This document shows, piece by piece, positions 1 to 5,978 of a stretch of DNA of 10,286 nucleotides. The stretch lies in NCBI GenBank assembly GCA_964546645.1, contig CAZJKM010000103.1:1-10286 (forward strand), in the 5' to 3' direction. Position numbers and translations under genes: made by a program. The notes under the pieces were generated by a model. The model was not told where the DNA came from. It made no database searches and saw only the letters and a list, made by a program, of their open reading frames with translations. This DNA comes from A37T11 sp964546645 (lineage in GTDB: Bacteria > Bacteroidota > Bacteroidia > Sphingobacteriales > Sphingobacteriaceae). Every line of letters begins with the position of its first letter. Position 1 is the stretch's first letter.

Positions 1-1
1 G

Positions 2-445
2 TGGATCGTGCTGGGGGCAGGTATATTGTTATTGCTGGCAGGGGTGTGGATCTTCCTGAAAAAGAGAAAGAAAAAAGACAGGGTACCGGTTGTGGAAGCC
101 GGCCCGGCTATTCCTCCGCACGAGCTGGCACTTGGCAAATTGCAGGAGTTGCGCGATAAAAAGCTATGGCAGCAGGGGCAGGTGAAATTATATCACAGCG
201 AATTATCGGATATCGTGCGGACTTTTCTGGAGAGCCGGTTCAGCATCCCGGCAATGGAACAGACAACGGATGAGATTTTTGCTAGTCTGGCCGCTGTTGC
301 GATCCCGGAACAGAACAGGAACCGGCTGCGGCAGGTACTGACCTTGGCCGACCTGGTGAAGTTTGCGAAAGAACAGCCCCTGCATACCGATAATGAGCAG
401 AGTATGGAGCATGCCGTTGCGTTTGTGAAGGAGGCCGCCGCATGA
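2..445 (+). CDS. Membrane protein with DUF4381-like cytosolic tail, upstream member of the Bat operon (5' partial)
   Basis: The reading frame is open from base 2 and the true start lies before the window; the GTG at base 8 falls inside a membrane helix and is not a credible start. Visible residues 1-19 form a hydrophobic helix followed by a basic stop-transfer cluster (KKRKKK), so the remaining ~125 residues should be cytosolic. That tail has an alternating helical pattern (ELALGKLQELRDKKLW, then SRFSIPA, then LTLADLVKFA) resembling the C-terminal part of DUF4381-type proteins that sit between DUF58 and the VWA genes in Bat operons. A very similar tail is found on BatD in this same operon. 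The stop overlaps the batA start by 4 bases (ATGA), and a strong Shine-Dalgarno for batA lies inside its last codons. The missing N-terminal part is probably a signal peptide plus periplasmic domain (inference from family layout). Function is unknown; the operon position is the best clue. Confidence 0.8.
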   Translation, partial: WIVLGAGILLLLAGVWIFLKKRKKKDRVPVVEAGPAIPPHELALGKLQELRDKKLWQQGQVKLYHSELSDIVRTFLESRFSIPAMEQTTDEIFASLAAVAIPEQNRNRLRQVLTLADLVKFAKEQPLHTDNEQSMEHAVAFVKEAAA

Positions 446-1443
446 ATCTGTTTGCCGGTATAGAATTTGCCAATCCGGATTTTTTCTGGCTGCTCGTGCT
501 GCCCGCGTTGTTGCCGGTGTGGTATATCTGGCGGAACCGGAAACTGCAGGGTAACCTGGTATTATCGTCATTGGCAGGTTTTTCATCCGTGAAGCCGGCC
601 TATCCGGTGCTGCGGCATGCCGGACTGGTACTCCGGTTACTGGCATTACTGTTGCTGATCATTGCGCTGGCCAGGCCGCAATCGGCGCTGAGCTGGCAGG
701 ACTCAACCACCGAAGGTATTGATATTGTGATTGCCACGGATATATCCGGCAGCATGTTGTCAGAGGATCTGAAACCCAACCGCCTGGAGGCAGGAAAGAA
801 CATTGCGATGGAGTTTATAAAAGGCCGCCCCAATGATCGCATCGGCCTGGTGGTATTCAGCGGCGAGAGTTTTACGCAATGCCCGCTGACGATTGACCAT
901 GATGTGCTGATCAACCTGTTTAAGGATATCAATAACGGGATGATCCGTGACGGGACTGCCATCGGGATGGGACTGGCAACTGCTGTGAACCGGTTAAAAG
1001 ACAGCGAAGCAAAGAGTAAAGTGGTTATTTTACTGACCGACGGGTCAAATACCACCGGTTCTGTTGCGCCGGTTACGGCAGCGGAAATCGCCCAGCAGAT
1101 GAATGTGCGGGTATATACGGTGGGCGTGGGTACACAAGGCGAAGCGCCTTATCCGGTACAGACGCCTTTCGGAGTCCGGTACCAGAATGTACCGGTGACC
1201 ATTGATGAGGAAACATTGACCAAGATTGCGGATATTACCGGTGGTCAATACTTCCGGGCGACGGACAATGAAAAGCTGAAAGCGATCTACGGCCAGATCG
1301 ACCAGCTGGAAAAGGCGAAGATTGCGGTAACGCAATACCACCAGAAAACAGAGCGCTTTTTTCCGTTCGCTCTGGCGGCCTTGTTGTTGCTGTTACTGGA
1401 TTTTGTGTTGAAAAATACGGTGCTGAAAGGAGTGTTGACATGA
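442..1443 (+). CDS. batA: BatA: membrane-anchored von Willebrand factor A protein
   Basis: This 333-residue protein is a BatA-type VWA protein. Membrane segments are visible at about residues 13-30, 61-77 and 306-324, with the VWA domain between the second and third. The metal-ion-dependent adhesion site looks complete: D100-x-S102-x-S104 (ATDISGSM), T172 in DGTAIG, and D200 in LLTDGSN. VWA proteins of this kind are known to accompany MoxR AAA+ ATPases and are thought to bind protein partners through the metal site; the exact client is not known. Translation starts at the ATG at 442, preceded by a near-perfect AAGGAGG at 428-434 (7 bases spacing) inside the preceding gene, with an ATGA overlap. 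It is the first of two adjacent VWA paralogues, with batB following by another 4-base overlap. The family assignment is secure. The A versus B naming rests on gene order and the DISGS versus DVSNS form of the motif. Confidence 0.93.
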   Translation: MNLFAGIEFANPDFFWLLVLPALLPVWYIWRNRKLQGNLVLSSLAGFSSVKPAYPVLRHAGLVLRLLALLLLIIALARPQSALSWQDSTTEGIDIVIATDISGSMLSEDLKPNRLEAGKNIAMEFIKGRPNDRIGLVVFSGESFTQCPLTIDHDVLINLFKDINNGMIRDGTAIGMGLATAVNRLKDSEAKSKVVILLTDGSNTTGSVAPVTAAEIAQQMNVRVYTVGVGTQGEAPYPVQTPFGVRYQNVPVTIDEETLTKIADITGGQYFRATDNEKLKAIYGQIDQLEKAKIAVTQYHQKTERFFPFALAALLLLLLDFVLKNTVLKGVLT

Positions 1444-2480
1444 TGCGTTTTGAAAATGAAGCCATGTTGTGGGGACTGGTGCTATTGCCGGTACTGGTCG
1501 GGGTATTCTGGCTGGTCCGGCGCTGGAAACGGCGGGCACTGAAAAGCTTCGGTGATGAGCGACTGGTAAAGCGGATCATGCCAGAGGTGGCGTTCAGCCG
1601 ACCCGGATGGAAGTTTTCACTCTTGCTGCTGGGGATTGCCGGTCTGGTGATCGGGCTCGCCAATCCGCAGATCGGAACGGTAGCGGAAGAAGGACAGCGA
1701 AAGGGGTCGGATCTGATGATCCTGCTGGACGTATCCAACAGCATGATGGCCGGGGACCTGCCGCCTAACCGGCTGGAAAATGCCAAGCGGGCAATCTCCC
1801 AGCTGATCGACCAGCTGCGGAGCGATCGTATCGGAATCATTATCTTCGCCGGAGAAGCCTATGTCCAGCTTCCGATCACTACGGACTATGCGGCTGCAAA
1901 GCTGTTCCTGAACAATATCAGCACCAGCATTGTACCTACACAGGGCACGGCGATCGGTGCGGCGGTCGGGATGGCCATGAAATCATTCGATCTGGTGAAC
2001 GGCACCAGTAAAGCGATGATTGTGATGACGGATGGGGAGAACCACGAGGATGATGCGGTCAGTGCTGCCAAAGAGGCGTACGCCAAAGGCGTGGTGTTGC
2101 ATGTGATCGGCCTGGGTTCCACGGAAGGCGCGCCGGTACCCGTTTTTCAGAACGGTAACCCGGTCGGGTTTATGAAGGATGAAGAGGGCCAGACGGTGGT
2201 CAGTAAACTGAATGAGGAGATGTGTAAAGAAATCGCAGCGGCTGGTAACGGGGTTTACGTCCGGGCTACAAATGCGGGCAGCGGCCTGAATATCGTACTG
2301 GACCAGATTGAAAAAATGGAAAAGAAAGCAGTGGATACACGGGTGTTTAAGAGCTATGAAGACCGTTTTCAGCTGTTTATCGGTTTTGCACTACTGGTGC
2401 TGCTGCTTGAATTCTTTATTTCCAACAGAAGGAATAAAAGACTGGATGCACTGAATTTATTTGAGGTAAAAGAATCATGA
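1440..2480 (+). CDS. batB: BatB: membrane-anchored von Willebrand factor A protein
   Basis: This 346-residue VWA protein is a paralogue of the preceding BatA with the same plan: helices at about residues 9-26 and 59-75, a VWA domain, and a C-terminal helix at about 311-328 followed by a short basic/charged tail. The metal site reads D97-x-S99-x-S101 (DVSNSM), T170 (QGTAIG) and D198 (MTDGEN), so all usual metal ligands are present. The conserved motif LPPNRLENAK directly after the MIDAS corresponds to LKPNRLEAGK in BatA. The start at 1440 overlaps the batA stop by 4 bases and is preceded by AAAGGAG at 1426-1432; a second ATG follows at once at 1443. BatA and BatB are expected to sit in the inner membrane with the VWA domains on the same side, and may form a complex with each other and the TPR proteins (family knowledge and inference). 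The stop overlaps the batC start by 4 bases. Confidence 0.93.
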   Translation: MMRFENEAMLWGLVLLPVLVGVFWLVRRWKRRALKSFGDERLVKRIMPEVAFSRPGWKFSLLLLGIAGLVIGLANPQIGTVAEEGQRKGSDLMILLDVSNSMMAGDLPPNRLENAKRAISQLIDQLRSDRIGIIIFAGEAYVQLPITTDYAAAKLFLNNISTSIVPTQGTAIGAAVGMAMKSFDLVNGTSKAMIVMTDGENHEDDAVSAAKEAYAKGVVLHVIGLGSTEGAPVPVFQNGNPVGFMKDEEGQTVVSKLNEEMCKEIAAAGNGVYVRATNAGSGLNIVLDQIEKMEKKAVDTRVFKSYEDRFQLFIGFALLVLLLEFFISNRRNKRLDALNLFEVKES

Positions 2481-3253
2481 ATTACCGGATATTATTGTTT
2501 TTTGCGGTGCTGTTGCCTGCCGTGGCCGTGGCGCAGCAGGATAAGAAAGCTATCCATAAAGGTAATGAACTGTACCGGCAGCAGAAATACGCGGAGGCAG
2601 AAGCGTTGTATAAGCAATCCCTGGAAAGGACACAGGAGTCGCTTGAGGGTAACTACAATCTGGGGGCAGCCTGGTATAAGCAGCAGAAAATGGAAGATGC
2701 TATCAAAAAATTCACGGATATAGCAGCTGCTTCACCGGATAAACCGGTGAAAGCCAAAGCATACCATAACCTGGGCAATGCATTGTTTGAATCACAAAAA
2801 CTGGAGGAAAGTATCGAGGCTTATAAGAAAGCACTGATGAACAACCCGAAAGATGATGAGACGCGGTATAACCTGGCTTATGCGCAGGAAAAACTGAAAC
2901 AGCAACAGCAACAAAATCAGGATAAAGAAGATAAAAAGGACGAGAATAAGGACAAAGAAGACAAGAACAAAGAGCAAGGAGATAAGAACAAGGACGATCA
3001 ACAGCAAAACAACCAGGATCAGAAAGACCAGGATAAAGAAGATAAAAAGGACGGGAATAAGGACAAAGAAGACAAGAACAAGGAGCAGGGAGACAAGAAC
3101 AAGGACGGGCAGCAGCAGCCCAAATCGGGCCAGCTATCCAAAGAGGATGCCGAGCGGCTGCTGGAAGCCATGGCTCAGGAGGAAAAAAACACCCAGGAGA
3201 AGCTGAAAAATAAAAAGGCTGTGGGGAAAGGGAAGGTAGTCAAACAATGGTAA
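2477..3253 (+). CDS. batC: BatC: secreted/periplasmic TPR protein with charged low-complexity tail
   Basis: The protein has 258 residues. Residues 1-19 are a typical signal peptide ending in VAVA before QQDKK. Residues ~24-135 hold TPR repeats (GNELYRQQKYAEAEALYKQSL; then YNLGAAWYKQQKMEDAIKKF; then AYHNLGNALFESQKLEESIEAYKKAL with NP after it). Residues ~141-216 are almost only Q, D, K, E, N and G, and include two near-identical 37-codon-spaced blocks. The last ~40 residues contain a folded-looking motif, SKEDAERLLEAMAQEEK, which matches the conserved C-terminus of BatC-type proteins as I know them. TPRs mediate protein-protein contact, so a scaffold role for the BatA/B/D/E assembly is the usual inference. 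The start at 2477 overlaps the batB stop (ATGA); only a weak GAGG lies upstream, so expression probably depends on coupling to batB. No membrane helix is seen other than the signal. Confidence 0.9.
   Translation: MNYRILLFFAVLLPAVAVAQQDKKAIHKGNELYRQQKYAEAEALYKQSLERTQESLEGNYNLGAAWYKQQKMEDAIKKFTDIAAASPDKPVKAKAYHNLGNALFESQKLEESIEAYKKALMNNPKDDETRYNLAYAQEKLKQQQQQNQDKEDKKDENKDKEDKNKEQGDKNKDDQQQNNQDQKDQDKEDKKDGNKDKEDKNKEQGDKNKDGQQQPKSGQLSKEDAERLLEAMAQEEKNTQEKLKNKKAVGKGKVVKQW
2918..3117 (+). repeat. In-frame direct repeat inside batC (two ~89-base copies, 111-base period)
   Basis: Copy 1 lies at 2918-3006 and copy 2 at 3029-3117. They are offset by exactly 111 bases (37 codons), so both are read in the same frame. 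By direct comparison I count 7 differences in 89 bases, about half of them at third codon positions that do not change the residue. Each copy encodes a polyampholyte block beginning QDKEDKKD and ending in DKNKD followed by glutamines. The plus strand here is almost purely purine plus C, with very few T. Confidence 0.9.
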
Positions 3254-3263
3254 CCGGGAACAA

Positions 3264-5054
3264 ATGATGAAGTTATTCGGCTTTGCTTGTTTCGTGTGCG
3301 TACTTTTAATGGCGACCGTGTACGCCCAGGATCTCACGGTAACGGCATCAGCCAACCGTACAACCGTAGCTATCGGGGAGACGTTTGAGGTCCGATTTAC
3401 TGTAAACGGTTCGGCAGAGAGGTTTCAGCCTCCGGCTTTTACCGGTCTCCAGGTTGTATCAGGACCCAATCAGTCGACCAGCATGACCTCCGTTAATGGT
3501 AAAACCACCATGAGCATGTCGCTTGGTTACTATCTGCAGGCAGATCAGGAAGGCGAGTATACGATCCAGCCGGCGGTGGTCCAGGCCAATGGGAAACAGT
3601 ATAGCTCCAATACGTTAAAGATCACGGTTCAGAAAGGGGATGGGGAGGCCGCATCACGCCGCCGTCAGGAAGGGGGAGCACCGGATGTGGGCAAACAGAT
3701 TTTTATCCGGGCTGTTCCGGATAAAAGGGAGGTCTACCAGGGAGAACAGCTGATCGTGTCTTACAAGCTGTACACCAATATACAAATCGTTGGTAATGTG
3801 CCTGAAAAGATGCCTGACCTGACCGGATTCTGGAGCCGGAATATAGAGCCGGACCATCAGCAGACCCAGTGGACAGAGGAAATGGTGGACGGCACCCGTT
3901 ACCAGTCGACCGTACTGCAGCAATACATCCTTTTTCCGGAACGGAGCGGCAGGCTGCTGCTGGACCCGATGGAAATGACATTTGTGGTACGGCAACTCGT
4001 ACCTACCAGTGATCCGTTTGATCGCTTCTTCGGTGGATCCTACCGCGAGATAAAACACCGGGCAAAAAGTCTGCAGGTACCCATCCAGGTCAAGCCGTTA
4101 CCGGCAGAAGGCAGGCCGGAGGGCTTCAGCGGAGCCGTCGGCAAATTTTCGTTCAGCACGTCTGCCGACCGGACTGACCTGAAAGCAAACGAAGCACTGA
4201 ACTATACACTGAAAGTATCCGGCTCCGGTAATTTACAGCTGCTGAAAGCCCCCGATGTGCAGATACCGGAGACCATTGAGCGGTATGATCCGAAGGTCAG
4301 CGATCGCATTTCAGAAACGTTGAATGGCGTTTCAGGCAGCCGGGAGTTTACCTATCTGATGATCCCGCGGCATGAAGGGACGTATACGCTGCCCCCGTTC
4401 ACGTTTTCCTATTTTGATCCGGCTGCGAAACGATATGTAACCCTTAGCAGTGATGCGTTGGTGTTGCAGGTGGCAAAAGGTGACGCTTCACAGCCGGTTA
4501 CGGCATTTACACCCGGTGCACAGCAGGATGTCAGGGTGTTGGACAGCGATATACGTTATATCAGGACCCAAACACCCCGGTTCCGCACAGATGATGACAG
4601 ATTCTGGGGTTCTGCCGGGTTGTTTTTGCTGCTGCTGGCCGGTCCGTTATTTTTTGTTTCGGCACTGGTTTACCGTAACCGGGAGCGGCAGCGGAATGCC
4701 GACGCGGGGGCAGTGCGTAACCGGAACGCCAATAAGGTGGCTGCCAAACACCTCGCTGTTGCCCGGAAGCAACTCGGCTCCGGCAATAAGCAGGCATTTT
4801 ATGAAGCCGTTTACAAAGGGTTATACGGATATGTCAGCGATAAATTCAATATTCCTGCGGCTTCCCTGAACAAGGCGTTTATTGTAGAACAACTGCGGGC
4901 CAGGGGAGTGGATGGAGAACTGACAACGCGGATGGAGGATACACTTGATCTGTGTGAAATGGCTCGTTTCGCACCGGTTTCAGGCCTGTCGGAAAGCGAG
5001 GTTTATGACAAAGCCAGGCAGCTTATCAATGATATGGAGAATGGGAAGGTATAG
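3264..5054 (+). CDS. batD: BatD: periplasmic protein with single membrane anchor and cytosolic tail
   Basis: This 596-residue protein matches the BatD family in layout. Residues 1-21 are a signal peptide (ending TVYAQ), and residues ~23-440 are beta-rich periplasmic domains. Family-like motifs include FQPPAF near 54-59, SGPNQS near 66-71, a LGYYL...GEYTIQPA stretch near 87-104, and VKPLP followed by GFSGAVGKF near 276-295. A single membrane helix spans ~448-470 and is followed by an arginine-rich stop-transfer (RNRERQR). The cytosolic tail, ~490-596, is helical, with the motifs DKFNIPA (526-532) and LDLCEMARFA (561-570); it aligns with the tail of the first gene in this window. The start at 3264 has GGGAA at 3256-3260 upstream and comes 10 bases after the batC stop; a second ATG at 3267 is the alternative. 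BatD probably acts as the large periplasmic subunit of the Bat membrane assembly (inference). Biochemical function is not established. Confidence 0.9.
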   Translation: MMKLFGFACFVCVLLMATVYAQDLTVTASANRTTVAIGETFEVRFTVNGSAERFQPPAFTGLQVVSGPNQSTSMTSVNGKTTMSMSLGYYLQADQEGEYTIQPAVVQANGKQYSSNTLKITVQKGDGEAASRRRQEGGAPDVGKQIFIRAVPDKREVYQGEQLIVSYKLYTNIQIVGNVPEKMPDLTGFWSRNIEPDHQQTQWTEEMVDGTRYQSTVLQQYILFPERSGRLLLDPMEMTFVVRQLVPTSDPFDRFFGGSYREIKHRAKSLQVPIQVKPLPAEGRPEGFSGAVGKFSFSTSADRTDLKANEALNYTLKVSGSGNLQLLKAPDVQIPETIERYDPKVSDRISETLNGVSGSREFTYLMIPRHEGTYTLPPFTFSYFDPAAKRYVTLSSDALVLQVAKGDASQPVTAFTPGAQQDVRVLDSDIRYIRTQTPRFRTDDDRFWGSAGLFLLLLAGPLFFVSALVYRNRERQRNADAGAVRNRNANKVAAKHLAVARKQLGSGNKQAFYEAVYKGLYGYVSDKFNIPAASLNKAFIVEQLRARGVDGELTTRMEDTLDLCEMARFAPVSGLSESEVYDKARQLINDMENGKV

Positions 5055-5802
5055 ATTCATACTGATATGGCTCGTGCTGCTGCCTTTTCCGGGGACAGCA
5101 GCGGATAGCCCCGATTCATTGTTCGTGAAAGGCAACAGGCTGTACGAGGCGGGTACCTTTCAGGAGGCAGTGCACTATTACCAGCAACTGGTGGATACAG
5201 GCTATCAGGATCCTGCCTTGTTTTATAATCTCGGAAATACCCATTTCCGGTTGAATAACCTGGCTGACGCGATTCTGTATTATGAGAAAGCCGCCAAGCT
5301 GAATCCGGCTGATGCGGATGTACAGGCTAACCTGCGGCTGGCTAACCTGCGCATTACCGACAGGATTGAACCGATTCCTGCCTTTTTTATACAATCGTGG
5401 TGGCATCGGCTGCTGCTTTCGGGGTCACTCTCTGCCTGGTCGGCCGCCGGCGTACTTTGTTGGCTGGCTGGCTTTGCCTGCCTGGTGATCTACCTGTTTG
5501 CATACCGGCCGGCGGTCAAACGGGCCTTCTTCTACAGCGGCTTAGCGGTACTCAGCGTGGCGATGCTCCTGCTGATGATAGCGTATTCACAGCATCGTTA
5601 CCTGGACAGCCGGCATGAAGCCATTATATTCCGCGGTAAGGTGCCCGTTAAAAGCGCACCTTCAACCGGTGAAAAGACGCTATTCGTAATTCATGAAGGA
5701 ACGAAAGTCCGTGTTGCCGAACGGGCGAATGGCTGGTGGCGGGTAACCCTGCCGAACGGTCACGAAGGATGGATAGAAGCCGCCGCCGCCCGGGAGATTT
5801 AA
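5041..5802 (+). CDS. batE: BatE: TPR, two membrane helices and SH3-like domain
   Basis: With the ATG at 5041 the protein has 253 residues and opens with a good signal peptide (RFILIWLVLLPFPGTAA, cleavage near residue 21). TPRs cover about residues 24-91 (LFVKGNRLYEAGTFQEAV; FYNLGNTHFRLNNLADAI; ending KLNPADADV). Two membrane helices follow at ~131-155 and ~162-184. The C-terminal ~60 residues form a bacterial SH3-like domain (VPVKSAPS, FVIHEGTKVRV, WWRVTLPNGHEGWI). This TPR-TM-TM-SH3 order is that of BatE. Bacterial SH3 domains often bind peptide or cell-wall material; the ligand here is unknown. The frame is open further upstream, to an ATG at 4945, but that would place 32 non-signal residues before the signal peptide and is rejected; an ATG at 5029 is possible but less attractive. 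The gene overlaps batD by 14 bases and its stop overlaps that of a convergent 47-codon gene. Confidence 0.9.
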   Translation: MGRYRFILIWLVLLPFPGTAADSPDSLFVKGNRLYEAGTFQEAVHYYQQLVDTGYQDPALFYNLGNTHFRLNNLADAILYYEKAAKLNPADADVQANLRLANLRITDRIEPIPAFFIQSWWHRLLLSGSLSAWSAAGVLCWLAGFACLVIYLFAYRPAVKRAFFYSGLAVLSVAMLLLMIAYSQHRYLDSRHEAIIFRGKVPVKSAPSTGEKTLFVIHEGTKVRVAERANGWWRVTLPNGHEGWIEAAAAREI

Positions 5803-5942
5803 AGGGAGTGGATCAACACCCAATAACGATACGCCAGTACCGCCTGCTGGGCCTTTGTCAGCCCGGACGGATCTTTCCCCGAATAGCGCGGCAGTATCGC
5901 ATGGTTGATCTTTACCAGTAATCTGAAAAGCTTTTTCTTCAT
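5799..5942 (-). CDS. Small conserved-looking basic protein, 47 residues
   Basis: A complete 47-codon reading frame runs from an ATG (5942-5940) to TAA (5801-5799). The product starts MKKKLFRLLVKINHAILP and contains a KDPSGLTKAQQAVLAYRYWV segment near its C-terminus. It is basic and could form an amphipathic N-terminal helix. Both the MKK...LLVKIN.AILP start and the Q.A.L.YRYW end are, as far as I recall, typical of a family of ~50-residue Bacteroidota proteins of unknown function; I cannot check this here. An AAGGG (5949-5945) stands 2 bases before the ATG, closer than ideal. The ABC exporter gene ends 36 bases upstream with no -7 element between them, so co-transcription is likely. The stop overlaps the batE stop tail to tail (bases 5799-5802). 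Without this gene 5803-5978 would appear as empty intergenic sequence. The function is unknown. Confidence 0.72.
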   Translation of the reverse strand: MKKKLFRLLVKINHAILPRYSGKDPSGLTKAQQAVLAYRYWVLIHSL

Positions 5943-5978
5943 ATCCCTTATCAACAAGTGCTTAAGCGGTTTGTTTGC

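Noticed and set aside
203..2122. Several minus-strand open frames opposite batA and batB (for example 203-646, 600-1055, 1235-1840, 1886-2122)
   Set aside because: They lie entirely opposite genes with clear VWA motifs, have no recognisable protein features, and are explained by codon bias of the plus-strand genes.
2900..3120. Frameshift or assembly error in the low-complexity part of batC
   Set aside because: The frame stays open through both repeat copies and resumes a conserved-looking C-terminal motif, so the region appears genuine.
3654..4058. Minus-strand open frames opposite batD
   Set aside because: Low-complexity shadow translations without a start site or motif, opposite a well-supported gene.
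4945..5040. Upstream ATG start for batE at 4945
   Set aside because: It would add 32 residues in front of a clean signal peptide and overlap batD by 110 bases; the ATG at 5041 gives the normal family architecture.
5954..5974. Possible terminator around the palindrome GCTTAAGC with flanking ACAA/TTGT
   Set aside because: The core palindrome leaves no workable loop, outer pairing is only 4 bases, and no T run follows on either strand.
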